DNA of 64,000 nt from an uncultured Faecalibacterium sp. (GCA_934503275.1 CAKSVD010000001.1:283491-347490); one strand, 5' to 3'; positions 18,645 to 30,111 are shown, counted from the stretch's first letter. The notes: generated by a model from the sequence alone, not told the origin. Numbers and translations: made by a program.

Positions 18645-19154
18645 TTATTTTACCCCAAATGTGCCTGTTTTGCAATCGTTTCCGGCGGTTTGTGTACACT
18701 TTCCGTATTTTTGCCGCAAGAGTGCCCCTGCACACGCTGCCATCTGTGCGCCGTCCAGCGGCGGCACCGGCAGCAGATTGAACACCCCCGTCAGCAGATT
18801 CGCCGCCCAGAACGCGCTGCCGCGGATGGTAGCAGCTTGCGCAAGACGCCCCGCCCATACCCCGGCAAGGGCAAAATTGACTGCAGGCCCGGCGGCGGCA
18901 AGCACGAGACGCTGGTGCAGGGAAAGCCTCTCCCCTGCTGTGCGCATACAAAAGCCGGCCATGGTCACCTCGATGACCGGCAGATGCCTTTGCTGGATGC
19001 AGTAGACGAGAATGTGCCCCAGTTCGTGCAAAACAGCAGCCAGTAGACCCAGCCGCAGAAAGCCGCTGGCATCAAAGTAGAGCAGCAGATATACCACGCC
19101 GCACAGCAGTACCGGGTCCCGGAATACAAGCTTCCCCACCCGTACCCGGTTCAT
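18645..19154 (-). CDS. M50 site-2-type membrane metalloprotease (SpoIVFB-like)
   Basis: 169 residues, mostly hydrophobic. The zinc motif HELGH is at residues 43-47 inside a membrane helix, and the third ligand lies in NLLPVPPLDG (D134). This is the minimal site-2 protease layout of SpoIVFB, which cleaves pro-SigK in sporulating Bacillus. The start overlaps the M23 gene stop (ATGA). The pair therefore mirrors spoIVFA-spoIVFB. The protein is shorter than B. subtilis SpoIVFB and lacks its C-terminal CBS domain, so another substrate is possible. Confidence 0.85.
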   Translation of the reverse strand: MNRVRVGKLVFRDPVLLCGVVYLLLYFDASGFLRLGLLAAVLHELGHILVYCIQQRHLPVIEVTMAGFCMRTAGERLSLHQRLVLAAAGPAVNFALAGVWAGRLAQAATIRGSAFWAANLLTGVFNLLPVPPLDGAQMAACAGALLRQKYGKCTQTAGNDCKTGTFGVK

Positions 19155-19681
19155 GGGGCATTCTCCAGCAGAGCGGCAGGGTCGCAGGCAGCACCCTGCT
19201 GCCACAGTTCCAGATGCAGGTGCGCACCGGTGGCGTGGCCTGTCTGCCCCACTGTGCCCAGCGTCTGCCCGGCCTGCACCACCTCTCCCGGGCGGACATA
19301 GAGGTATTGCAGGTGCGCATAGCGGGTCTCGCAGCCGTCCGGGTGCAGGATGCGCAGATGGTTGCCGTAGGTTGGGCTGTAGGCCGCCGCAATCACTGCG
19401 CCATCCTGCGCCGCCCGCACTGCCGTACCCGCCGCACAGGCAAGGTCGAGCCCCTGATGGAACGCAGGCTTGCCGGTAAAGGGGTCTGTCCGCGCACCGT
19501 AGGCATCCGAGATGCGCCACGCCGTGGTATCCAGCGGAAAGCAGTACTTTTTGGTATTCCGCGCAGCCTGCACCGGCAAAGCCGCCAGCAGACAGAGTAC
19601 CAGCCCCGCCAGCACAAGTGCCATGATGCCCCACCGCCATCTGCGCAGCTTTGCTGCCTGTCCGCTCCGTTTTGCCCGCAT
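19151..19681 (-). CDS. M23/LytM-domain membrane protein (SpoIVFA-like)
   Basis: 176 residues from the ATG at 19681, preceded by GGAGGGCAGCGT. A single membrane anchor (residues about 22-42) leads to an extracytoplasmic LytM domain with the zinc ligands H-x3-D (FHQGLDLA) and HLH (GAHLHLEL), so the active site appears complete. SpoIVFA in Bacillus is an M23-like regulator of SpoIVFB; the overlapping M50 gene suggests the same arrangement. Unlike SpoIVFA, which is generally not catalytic, this copy keeps the metal ligands and could also be a cell-wall endopeptidase. Confidence 0.8.
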   Translation of the reverse strand: MRAKRSGQAAKLRRWRWGIMALVLAGLVLCLLAALPVQAARNTKKYCFPLDTTAWRISDAYGARTDPFTGKPAFHQGLDLACAAGTAVRAAQDGAVIAAAYSPTYGNHLRILHPDGCETRYAHLQYLYVRPGEVVQAGQTLGTVGQTGHATGAHLHLELWQQGAACDPAALLENAP

Positions 19682-19807
19682 ACGCTGCCCTCCTATCCTG
19701 AAAAGTGTATGCACAAGCAACGGGCGGGAGAACATAAACAAAAAAACAGAGCCGCCGCACAAATTTCTGCGCAGCAGCTCTGACTTTGGTTTATATTCTT
19801 TTACAGA

Positions 19808-22207
19808 TCAGCGCCGGAAAAAGCTTCCGATGCGTTCCAGCAGGCTCTTTTTCTTGGGTGCAGTAACGGTGACAACAGGCTTTGCAGCCTGGCGGGGTGC
19901 AGCCGGGGCTTTCGGGACGGGCTGCGCAGCGCGGGGCTTATTGTTCAGCATCTGCTCCAGTGCCTCGTAGTGGTCGGGCTGCTGCGCCGCCGGGGCGGTA
20001 TCCTCGGCCTTTTCCGGTGCGGGCTGGAACACATGGGGCAGTTCCTGTTTCAGCTGCTCCACGGTCACTTCCTGACAGACTGCCGCCGGTTTTTCCGCTT
20101 TCGGGGCGGGGGTGGTGCACTTCCACGGCTCGGGGTGCTGCCAATCGTTGCGCAGCAACTCGTACATTCCCATCTGGCTGTTGACCAGCGGCTCGCCCTC
20201 GGCGGGCTTCACCTTCTGGTAGCTGCCGCTGGCATCCATGACCCGGGCGTTGACGTTATCCCGCAGCTGCAGCTGAAGGATATTGGTGAGTTTTTGCACC
20301 AGAACGGGGTCCTCCACCCGCACACCGACTTCCACGCGGCACTCGGTATTGCGGGTGAGGAAATCGCCGGAGGCAATATAAATACGGGTGTGGGTGCCAT
20401 CAAAGAAGCTGTAAATGCGGCCATGCTCCAGATACCGTCCCACCAGACTGCGGATGTGCAGGTTCTCGGTCTTGCCGGGCACCTCTGCACGCACGCAGCA
20501 GATGCCGCGCACGATCATATCAATGCGTACCCCGGCGCAGCTGGCCTCCTGCAATTTCAGGATGATGTCCCGGTCGCTGATGGAGTTGTTTTTCAGGATC
20601 ATGGAGGCCGGGCGGCCCATGCGGGCGGCAGCGATGACGTGATCCATCTCGTCCAGCAGCACGCTCTTGAAGCGCAGCGGGGCTACCAGCATCTTGTCGC
20701 TTTCCTCGGTAAGCTGCTGCACGGCCAGATTGCGGAACACCTTGGAGGCTTCCTCGCCGATGCGCTCGTCTGCGGTGATGAAGGAATAATCGGTATACAG
20801 TTCGCTGGTTTTTTCGTTGTAGTTGCCGGTACCGATCTGGGTGATGTAGGAGTAGCCCTCTGCGCCCTTGCGGGTGATAAGGGTCAGCTTGGAGTGCACC
20901 TTGTAGTCCTCGAAGCCGTAGATGACGGTGCAGCCGGCGCTTTCCAGCTGCTTGGACCAGTCGATGTTGTTCTGCTCGTCAAAGCGAGCGCGCAGTTCCA
21001 CCAGCGCTACCACTTCCTTGCCGTTTTCGGCGGCCTCCATCAACGCCTGCACGATCTGGGACTCCCGCGCCATTCGGTAGAGGGTCATCTTGATGGAGAT
21101 AACGTCCGGGTCCTGTGCGGCCTTTTTGAGCATGGTGATAAAGGGACGGATGGACTGGTACGGGTAGCTGAGCAGCACGTCATGCTTCTGCACCTCGGCA
21201 GCCAGATCATAGTCCGGCGGCGGCAGCATGGGGCGTGCGGGGGTGTAGAACAGCGCCGGGTGACCCTCGGCCTCCATGCGGCCGGAAAGCTTGAAGAAGA
21301 AGCTGAGATCCAACGGGCTCTTTTGCAAAAACACCCGCTTGCGTGTCAGTTCCAGACGGCTGCACAGCAGCCGCTCCACCTCCGGTGCGGGGGCGGGGGT
21401 GATCTGCAAACGGACAGCGGCCAGCTTGCGGCGGCGCTTGAGCAACTCGGACATGATCTCACGATAGTCGATATCGTGATCCATCATGCCCTCTTTTACG
21501 TCGATATCCGCGTTGCGGGTGACCCGGAACAGGCACTTTTCCTGCATGGAATCCTTGCCGAAGATGCTGGACGCATAGTGCAGCACCAGTTCCTCGGTAA
21601 GGGCAAACTGCACTGCGCCGTCCTTTTTGATGAAGTGCATCCGCTCCATCTGGCTGGAGATGGGCACGATGCCAAGGCTCTGCTCTTGGGTGTGCTTTTC
21701 CTTGAGCAGCGCGCCAAGGTAGATCTCCTTGTTGCGCAAAAACGGGAACGGGTGGCGGTTATCCACGATCTGCGGGCTGAGGATGGGGAACAGTTCCGAC
21801 TGGAAGTATTTTTTCCAGAGATGCTCCTCTTCCTTGGTCAGGTGATCGAAATCCACCTTATGGTAGCCGTTCTCTGCCAGATTTTCCAGCGCTTTTGCGT
21901 AGAATTTATCGCATTCCTCCTGCAACTGCGCCGTTTTGGGCATAATGGCAGCCAGCTGCTCGGCGGCGGTCATGTTGGTCTTGTTTTCCCGCTTTTCCTT
22001 TTTGGTCTTGCTCTGCTCAAGGTTTGCGCGCTCCTGCAAGGAGCCTACGCGCACCATGAAAAACTCGTCCAGATTGGAGCCGTAAATTGCCAGAAACTTG
22101 ATCCGCTCGCCCAGCGGGACGTTCTTGTCCTTGCCCAGCGCCAGAACGCGGCGGTTGAAATCCAGCCAACTCAGTTCGCGGTTGATAAAGATCGATTCGT
22201 CACTCAT
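19808..22207 (-). CDS. ppk1: Polyphosphate kinase 1 with long C-terminal extension
   Basis: 799 residues. The catalytic core ends near residue 688. Hallmarks are NRELSWLDFN at the start, the phosphorylated histidine H438 in YKVHSKLTLI, the GTGNYNEKTSELYTDYS motif, and RGICCVRAEVPG. PPK1 makes inorganic polyphosphate from ATP reversibly. The last 110 residues are an added Pro/Ala/Lys-rich segment ending in a basic amphipathic stretch PKKKSLLERIGSFFRR, not part of the usual enzyme of about 690-720 residues. Start at 22207 is preceded by GGAG 12 bases away. Confidence 0.95.
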   Translation of the reverse strand: MSDESIFINRELSWLDFNRRVLALGKDKNVPLGERIKFLAIYGSNLDEFFMVRVGSLQERANLEQSKTKKEKRENKTNMTAAEQLAAIMPKTAQLQEECDKFYAKALENLAENGYHKVDFDHLTKEEEHLWKKYFQSELFPILSPQIVDNRHPFPFLRNKEIYLGALLKEKHTQEQSLGIVPISSQMERMHFIKKDGAVQFALTEELVLHYASSIFGKDSMQEKCLFRVTRNADIDVKEGMMDHDIDYREIMSELLKRRRKLAAVRLQITPAPAPEVERLLCSRLELTRKRVFLQKSPLDLSFFFKLSGRMEAEGHPALFYTPARPMLPPPDYDLAAEVQKHDVLLSYPYQSIRPFITMLKKAAQDPDVISIKMTLYRMARESQIVQALMEAAENGKEVVALVELRARFDEQNNIDWSKQLESAGCTVIYGFEDYKVHSKLTLITRKGAEGYSYITQIGTGNYNEKTSELYTDYSFITADERIGEEASKVFRNLAVQQLTEESDKMLVAPLRFKSVLLDEMDHVIAAARMGRPASMILKNNSISDRDIILKLQEASCAGVRIDMIVRGICCVRAEVPGKTENLHIRSLVGRYLEHGRIYSFFDGTHTRIYIASGDFLTRNTECRVEVGVRVEDPVLVQKLTNILQLQLRDNVNARVMDASGSYQKVKPAEGEPLVNSQMGMYELLRNDWQHPEPWKCTTPAPKAEKPAAVCQEVTVEQLKQELPHVFQPAPEKAEDTAPAAQQPDHYEALEQMLNNKPRAAQPVPKAPAAPRQAAKPVVTVTAPKKKSLLERIGSFFRR

Positions 22208-22276
22208 AACAGTATATCTCCGTATTTCCTCTTTGACCAAGGTAGCAAGCGGGCTGTGCCCTTTTTCAGATGCACC

Positions 22277-22621
22277 CTAGCGGACATACGCCTGCCCCGC
22301 CCATGAATCCACCATTGCGCGGGTAATACCCGGCACCTGCGCGGCATCCTCCACCCGTGCAAATGGGCCGTACTGCGCCCGGTAGTCCAGAATGGCCTGT
22401 GCATTGCGGGGGCCGACACCGGGCAGGGTGCACAAAGCGTCTGCATCGGCTGTGTTCAGTTCCACCTGCGTATACGCCGCCAGTTCCTTTGTATCCGGCA
22501 GCGTCTGCGGCGTTTGCGCCTGCAGCGGCACTGCGAAACGGAACGCCAGTACAGCACAGACCCCTGCAGCGGCAAGGCACAGCAGCAGAAACAGCCCTTC
22601 GCGGCATTTTTTGTTCGGCAT
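22277..22621 (-). CDS. comEA: ComEA-like helix-hairpin-helix DNA-binding protein
   Basis: 114 residues: an N-terminal membrane segment (CREGLFLLLCLAAAGVCAVL) and a C-terminal helix-hairpin-helix domain with VELNTADADALCTLPGVGPRNAQAILDYR. That is the ComEA architecture, a membrane-tethered receptor for incoming DNA during transformation. The start at 22621 is set by GGGAGAAG eight bases upstream. The SLBB-like domain of longer ComEA proteins is absent, as in many Clostridia. No other competence gene is nearby. Confidence 0.85.
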   Translation of the reverse strand: MPNKKCREGLFLLLCLAAAGVCAVLAFRFAVPLQAQTPQTLPDTKELAAYTQVELNTADADALCTLPGVGPRNAQAILDYRAQYGPFARVEDAAQVPGITRAMVDSWAGQAYVR

Positions 22622-22651
22622 AGGTTCTTCTCCCATTTTACCTGATTTTTT

Positions 22652-22690
22652 ACTAAAAAGAAAGCCCTCTGCGGAAAAATTGCAGAGGGC
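22652..22690 (-). terminator. Terminator after the HAD-like gene
   Basis: A perfect 9-bp stem, GCCCTCTGC (22664-22672) with GCAGAGGGC (22682-22690), is followed on the minus strand by TTTCTTTTTAG. Confidence 0.85.
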
Positions 22691-22702
22691 CTTGCATAAA
22701 TT

Positions 22703-23530
22703 TTACACAGATTTTTCAGCGGCACGCACCATGCGGTACAAAACCTCCACGGCAGCGCCGCCGGCGGCATCCGTCAGGGTGACCTGCCCGGCGGCAAGGC
22801 GCAACTCTGCCGGGGCATCGGCGGCCACTGCGCTGTGCTCCACGGCCTGCACCAGTTCCAGCATGGGCTGACCGCCCGCCAGCACCAGAACCTGCTCCGC
22901 ACCCAACTGCGCCATAGTGCAGACAGTGTCCAGCATTTCCCGGCCAGAGATACGCTTGGGGGTGAGGACAATGGTATCCGGGGCGATGCGCTCGCCCAGC
23001 AGGGCAACATGATCCCCGATGGCCTTTTCTGCCAGCGAGATCAGGGGCACAGACTTGCTGTCCTGATATAGCAGCACTCGCAGCACCTGCTCGGGGTGGA
23101 TATCGGCGGCGTTTGCCAGCAGATAAGGGGTCCACTCCTGCCGCAGGTGGCGCTCCAGCGCAGTGCTCATGCGCAGCACCCGGGTGGTGCCGTCCTGCAT
23201 CTGCACGGCAACGCCCACGCCGGGGGTATCCGGCAGGCAGGCCAAAAGTTCCTGCTGCTGGGCAAAGCTGCACAGGGGCACCCGGTTACCGTCGGCATAG
23301 TGGTAGGCCATGGTGCCGCCACACACCAGCGCAGGCGCAGCCAGACGCACGCTGCCCAGAATGGAGCGCACGGCACGCGGGGAGCGCTGCGAAAAAACGG
23401 TCAGTCTGCCGCCGCGGCTGCTGAACAGCTGCAAAACATCCCGCACCACTTGGGTCAGATTGCCATCCTCGCCCAGCAGCAGGTTATCCAGATCACAGAG
23501 CACCAAAGTGGATGCCAGAGAATCGTTCAT
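22703..23530 (-). CDS. Degenerate Cof-type HAD-superfamily protein
   Basis: 275 residues with the overall length and order of Cof-like phosphatases. Motif I keeps two aspartates (LCDLDNLLLG, D13 and D15) but lacks the usual GT. A threonine/serine-type motif II is present (LTVFSQRS). The motif IV region reads VLVLAGGQPMLELVQAVEHS where active members have GDGxND, so the metal-binding acidic residues appear lost. It may be a non-catalytic or strongly diverged phosphatase. It overlaps the rluD stop by four bases and ends at a strong terminator. Confidence 0.7.
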   Translation of the reverse strand: MNDSLASTLVLCDLDNLLLGEDGNLTQVVRDVLQLFSSRGGRLTVFSQRSPRAVRSILGSVRLAAPALVCGGTMAYHYADGNRVPLCSFAQQQELLACLPDTPGVGVAVQMQDGTTRVLRMSTALERHLRQEWTPYLLANAADIHPEQVLRVLLYQDSKSVPLISLAEKAIGDHVALLGERIAPDTIVLTPKRISGREMLDTVCTMAQLGAEQVLVLAGGQPMLELVQAVEHSAVAADAPAELRLAAGQVTLTDAAGGAAVEVLYRMVRAAEKSV

Positions 23531-24459
23531 GTGTTTTTCCTCCTGAGAGTTGCGAGAAAATGGGTAAAGTAGTCCGGCAGTTCGGAATCGAACCGCAGCT
23601 GCTCCCCGGTGATGGGGTGGATAAAGCCCAGCGTTTTGGCGTGCAGGCACTGGCCGTGCAGGCTGGTGATGCAGTTGTGGGGGCCGTACACCGGATCCCC
23701 TGCCACCGGATGGTGGATAGAGGCCATGTGCACACGGATCTGATGGGTGCGCCCGGTCTTTAGGCGGCACTCCAGCAGGGTGAATTCCCCCAGCCGCTCC
23801 AGCACCTTATAGCCGGTGTAGGCGTACTTGGTGTGGGGCTCGGTGGCCGGGTAGACTGCCATTTTTTTGCGGTCGGTCTTGCTGCGGCCAAGGTTTGCTT
23901 CCACAAAGCCCTCGTCCTGTGCAAATCCGCCGTAGACCACTGTCTGGTAGGCACGCTCCACACTGTGCACTGCCATCTGCTGGGAAAGGCCGATGTGGGT
24001 GGCGTCATCCTTTGCCACCACCAGCAGACCGCTGGTGTCCTTATCGATGCGGTGGACGATGCCGGGACGGATCTCGCCGCCAATGCCGGAAAGGCTGCCC
24101 TTGCAGTGCCACAGCAAGGCATTGACCAGCGTGCCGTCCGGGTTGCCGGGTGCGGGGTGCACCACCATGCCCTTGGGCTTATTGACAACCAGCAGGTGGG
24201 CGTCCTCGTAGACGATCTCCAGCGGGATATCCTGCGGCACGGCCTCGATGGGCTTTGCGTCCGGGATCTCCAGCAGCACGGTGTCCCCTGCCTTGAGTTT
24301 CAGGCTTTTGGCCACAGCCTTGCCGTTGCACTGCACATGGCCCTCGGCCACCAGAGCCTGCAGCGCCGAGCGGGACAGGCCGGTGTCCTCGCCGCTGAGA
24401 AAGCGGTCGATGCGCTGCCCGGCAGTCTCCTGCTCTACGATAAATTCACGCTGTTCCAT
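23527..24459 (-). CDS. rluD: RluD-type 23S rRNA pseudouridine synthase
   Basis: 310 residues. An N-terminal S4 RNA-binding domain (QRIDRFLSGEDTGLSRSALQALVAEGHV) precedes the RluA-type catalytic domain with GIVHRIDKDTSGLLVVAK; the nucleophile is D139. The C-terminal GRTHQIRVHMASI motif is intact. It isomerises specific uridines, most likely in helix 69 of 23S rRNA; YlyB-type specificity is also possible. It follows lspA by 3 bases, the widespread lspA-rluD pairing. Confidence 0.93.
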   Translation of the reverse strand: MEQREFIVEQETAGQRIDRFLSGEDTGLSRSALQALVAEGHVQCNGKAVAKSLKLKAGDTVLLEIPDAKPIEAVPQDIPLEIVYEDAHLLVVNKPKGMVVHPAPGNPDGTLVNALLWHCKGSLSGIGGEIRPGIVHRIDKDTSGLLVVAKDDATHIGLSQQMAVHSVERAYQTVVYGGFAQDEGFVEANLGRSKTDRKKMAVYPATEPHTKYAYTGYKVLERLGEFTLLECRLKTGRTHQIRVHMASIHHPVAGDPVYGPHNCITSLHGQCLHAKTLGFIHPITGEQLRFDSELPDYFTHFLATLRRKNT

Positions 24460-24462
24460 GGT

Positions 24463-24945
24463 TTACTGCTCCTTAGAGGCGGCATCATCGGCGTGGACCT
24501 CGTCCAGAAAGATCACCAGCACCCACAGTGCCACGCCCACGCAGACACAGATATCCGCAAAATTGAACACGGCAAAGCGCATGAACAGCAGGTTGATGTA
24601 GTCCACTACCTCGCCGTTGAGCACGCGGTCGATCAGGTTGCCGATGCCTCCGCCCAGCACCAGTACCAGCGCTGCCTGCTGCAGGCGCTTGCCGCGGCTG
24701 CGGAAAAACAGTCCATAGGCCACTGCCAGCAGCGCCACGCTGGTGGCGATGATAAGGAACAGCTGTTTGCCGCTGAGCAGACTGAAGGCCATGCCCGGAT
24801 TGAGCACGAACCGCAGCTCCACCACATGGGGGATGAGCGGCATAGCGCCTACCGGCTGCAAAGCCTGCACTGCCCACAGCTTGATCAGCTGGTCAATACC
24901 GATCAGCGCGGCAACAGCTGCCAGATTAAAGAGTATAAATGCCAT
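24463..24945 (-). CDS. lspA: Prolipoprotein signal peptidase (signal peptidase II)
   Basis: 160 residues with four hydrophobic segments. The two catalytic aspartates are D106 (GNLIDRVLNGEVVDY) and D131 (FNFADICV). LspA removes signal peptides from diacylglyceryl-modified lipoproteins in the membrane. GAGGTAG lies just before the ATG. It starts directly after the ileS terminator, so it depends on read-through or on a promoter inside that short gap. The substrate-binding lipoprotein at 60881-61909 would be a client. Confidence 0.96.
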   Translation of the reverse strand: MAFILFNLAAVAALIGIDQLIKLWAVQALQPVGAMPLIPHVVELRFVLNPGMAFSLLSGKQLFLIIATSVALLAVAYGLFFRSRGKRLQQAALVLVLGGGIGNLIDRVLNGEVVDYINLLFMRFAVFNFADICVCVGVALWVLVIFLDEVHADDAASKEQ

Positions 24946-24962
24946 TAGCTACCTCGTTTCTG

Positions 24963-24999
24963 TTATAAAAAACGGCGCTCCCCGGTCAAGGGAGCGCCG
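24963..24999 (-). terminator. Terminator after ileS
   Basis: A perfect 10-bp stem, CGGCGCTCCC (24973-24982) with GGGAGCGCCG (24990-24999), is followed on the minus strand by TTTTTTATAA. Confidence 0.88.
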
Positions 25000-25036
25000 C
25001 CCTTTTACAAAACAGATTTGTATTGATGCGGGACGC

Positions 25037-27832
<2,796 letters not shown>

Positions 27833-27868
27833 TGGTTTACACTCTCCTCTATTTTTGCGTTGGGTGCC

Positions 27869-28717
27869 TTACTCGCTGAACTTGACGCCCTGAAAAGCAT
27901 CGTAGTCCGGCTCGTCCGGCTTCATATCAGCAGGAGGCGGGTCCAGCTTGAGCTGGCTTTCGTCCTTTGCCCAGAAATCCTCGCTGCTGTCAGCCGCCTT
28001 GTCATCATCGGCAGAGGCGGCAGGCTCGGTGGTTTCGGTGGGTTCAGCAGCCTTAGCGGCAGGCTGCTCGGCTGGGGTTGCTGCATCGGCTGCGGGGGCA
28101 GCCTCGGGCTGTGCAGCGGGCTGCTCTGCGGCAGAGTCCTGCGCAGGCGCTGCGTCCTGTGCGGGGGCGTCCTTTTCAGCGTCCTTGGTGTCCTTCTGGA
28201 ACTCCGGCAGACGGCTCAAAGACTCCACATGGCTGCGGTACAGGTTGAGCACATCCGACTTGAAGCGGGTGACCTCCAGACGGACGCGGTCGTACTCCCT
28301 CTCCTCAGCCAGACGCTTTTCGTTGGCCTCGTTCTCGATCTCGTCTGCGCGGTCGCTCGCCTTTTGCAGCAGTTCGTTGGCGTCACGGATGATATCGTCG
28401 CCCCGCAGATTTGCGCGGTGGATGATCTCCTCGGCCTTCTGGTTTGCTTCGCGGATCACGTTTTCGCCCATGCGCTGCGCATTGATCAGTGCGCTCTTGA
28501 GCATATCGCCATCAGCCTCAAAGCTTTGCAGCTCGCCCTTGAGTTTCTGGTTCTCTGCGGTCAGATCTGCGATCTGCTTACGCAGCTGCTCTGCCTGCGC
28601 ATCGTTCTGCTGCAGCTGCTCCTCGACCTTGTCCAGAAAACGATCCACGTCCTCTGTACGGTAGCCGCGGAGGTTTTTTTCAAATTGTACAGAGCGGACA
28701 TCCTGCGGGGTCAGCAT
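27869..28717 (-). CDS. divIVA: DivIVA-family cell-division / polarity protein
   Basis: 282 residues. The N-terminal domain MLTPQDVRSVQFEKNLRGYRTEDVDRFLD is diagnostic; the FEKNLRGY loop binds curved membrane. A long coiled coil spans about residues 30-175. The C-terminal third is an Ala/Pro/Glu-rich low-complexity linker with a short conserved end. DivIVA marks poles and septa by sensing negative curvature. It is in the sepF-ylmH-divIVA-ileS order typical of Bacillota. Confidence 0.95.
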   Translation of the reverse strand: MLTPQDVRSVQFEKNLRGYRTEDVDRFLDKVEEQLQQNDAQAEQLRKQIADLTAENQKLKGELQSFEADGDMLKSALINAQRMGENVIREANQKAEEIIHRANLRGDDIIRDANELLQKASDRADEIENEANEKRLAEEREYDRVRLEVTRFKSDVLNLYRSHVESLSRLPEFQKDTKDAEKDAPAQDAAPAQDSAAEQPAAQPEAAPAADAATPAEQPAAKAAEPTETTEPAASADDDKAADSSEDFWAKDESQLKLDPPPADMKPDEPDYDAFQGVKFSE

Positions 28718-28738
28718 AGTTATTTCCTCCCATAGCTT

Positions 28739-29557
28739 TTAATATTGAAAGAACTCAATGATCGAACGATCTTTTTTACTTTTCCCGGGCAATGCAGTCA
28801 GCCGGAAGCGGCCCTTGCCGCGCACGGTGAACACATCCTGCTCGTATACGGGGGCATGGGGCTTTTCTACCGGCAGATGGTTGATCTCTACCCTGCCCGC
28901 CTCGATCAGCTCCGCAGCAGTGCCGCGGCTGACGTGCATCATGGCAGAGAGCACCGCATCCAGCCGCAGGGAGGACACGGTGGCAGTAAGCAGCTGCCGC
29001 TCCGGTGCAGGAAAGGCCGGGATCTCTTCTGGCTCCAGCAGGCGGGTGGACACCTCTGTGCGTCCCGCCTGACACAACTCCCGGCAGATAAGCTTTGCCG
29101 CCGGTTCCAGCGCGAACACATAGGCTGTGCCCGGCGCATCGGCAGGCAGCAGGATATCGCCCAGTGCCTCGCGTTTGAGGGCAAGCCCCATCAGGCTGCC
29201 CAGATAGTCTTTGTGCGCCGGAAGTGCCGCACCGGGCAGTGCCCGGCATTGCAGCTGTACGCAGCGCACCGGACACTCGCCGTAGCTGTACTCCGGCTCC
29301 AGACAGAGCACCCGGCGCTCGGCCTCGGGCCAGCCGCCGTCAAAACGCCAGCCGTCCCGCACACCGGCACGCCCCAGTGCCGCCCGGGCAAGATCCTGCT
29401 CCCGGTCGCTGAGGAACGCAGAGTACCGGGCTATGCCGCGGGAAAAAGCCGCATCGGCAAGATCCTCGATATGCCGCATGAGATAGCGTTCCTCATCGTT
29501 GCGGGCGGGCACAAAGCCCCGCACCGCACCGGCTGCCGGATCAATAGAATGCGCCAT
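28739..29557 (-). CDS. ylmH: YlmH-type S4-domain RNA-binding protein
   Basis: 272 residues with a C-terminal S4 domain (LRLDAVLSAMMHVSRGTAAELIEAGRVEINH, about residues 195-260) and an N-terminal alpha/beta part matching YlmH (ATYLS-DREQD region with EYSYGECPV). YlmH has been described as a ribosome-associated factor that helps rescue or recycle stalled 50S complexes. The start at 29557 lies inside the sepF 3' end (17-base overlap) with GGAGAACA upstream. Confidence 0.88.
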   Translation of the reverse strand: MAHSIDPAAGAVRGFVPARNDEERYLMRHIEDLADAAFSRGIARYSAFLSDREQDLARAALGRAGVRDGWRFDGGWPEAERRVLCLEPEYSYGECPVRCVQLQCRALPGAALPAHKDYLGSLMGLALKREALGDILLPADAPGTAYVFALEPAAKLICRELCQAGRTEVSTRLLEPEEIPAFPAPERQLLTATVSSLRLDAVLSAMMHVSRGTAAELIEAGRVEINHLPVEKPHAPVYEQDVFTVRGKGRFRLTALPGKSKKDRSIIEFFQY

Positions 29558-30005
29558 TGTTCTCCAGTTCGTCCAGCAGATCACCCATGATATCCACGTT
29601 GTACGGGGTAATGATAAAGGTGCTGTTGGCTACGCGCTTGATCTGGCCGTTGTTGGCATAGGCCACGCCGGACAAGAAGTCTACCAGACGGCGGGAGACC
29701 TCCTTGTTGGTGGACTCCAGATTCAGCACCACAGTACGCTTGTTGTTCAGATGGTCGGCAATGGTGCTGGCATCCTCGAACCGCTCGGGCTTGACCAGAA
29801 CCACCTTGAGCTGGGTGGTGGCATGGATGTTGACCACCTTGTTCTTCTTGCTGGTGCCCTCGGCAGGCTCCTCGGTCTCTTCGTCCATCCCGATGCCAAC
29901 GCCGCTGTTGTTGTTCACCATCTGGGGGCCGTCATCGATGTACTGGTCCTCGTACTCGTCCCCTTCGCCCATCAGGCCCTTTTTAATGCTATCCAGCAAA
30001 GACAT
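29541..30005 (-). CDS. sepF: Cell division protein SepF
   Basis: 154 residues: a short N-terminal amphipathic membrane-binding helix (MSLLDSIKKGLMG), an acidic linker, and the SepF core (VVLVKPERFEDASTIADHLNNKRTVVLNLES ... FLSGVAYA). SepF bundles FtsZ filaments and tethers them to the membrane. It is the first gene of the sepF-ylmH-divIVA-ileS unit and has a strong promoter at 30083-30111. A YggT/YlmG gene, often between sepF and ylmH, is missing here. Confidence 0.96.
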   Translation of the reverse strand: MSLLDSIKKGLMGEGDEYEDQYIDDGPQMVNNNSGVGIGMDEETEEPAEGTSKKNKVVNIHATTQLKVVLVKPERFEDASTIADHLNNKRTVVLNLESTNKEVSRRLVDFLSGVAYANNGQIKRVANSTFIITPYNVDIMGDLLDELENNGAFY

Positions 30006-30082
30006 AATTATCTGCTCCTTTCATTCGGGCAGCGCCCGGCTGCCTGGCGTTCTTTGCAAAAAGAATGCAAATAGCTTTTACT

Positions 30083-30111
30083 ATTATCTGATTTTTTTCA
30101 GCAGATGTCAA
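30083..30111 (-). promoter_or_regulatory. SigA promoter of the sepF operon
   Basis: Minus-strand -35 TTGACA (30111-30106) and -10 GATAAT (30088-30083), exactly 17 bases apart. The spacer contains a run of seven A residues. Confidence 0.8.

Noticed and set aside
19970-22306. A 778-codon open frame opposite ppk1
   Set aside because: Shadow of ppk1 caused by codon bias; low-complexity His/Gln/Leu-rich translation with no domain.
29224-29412. Possible small gene on the plus strand within ylmH
   Set aside because: Pro/Arg-rich translation typical of a GC-rich antisense frame; no ribosome site.
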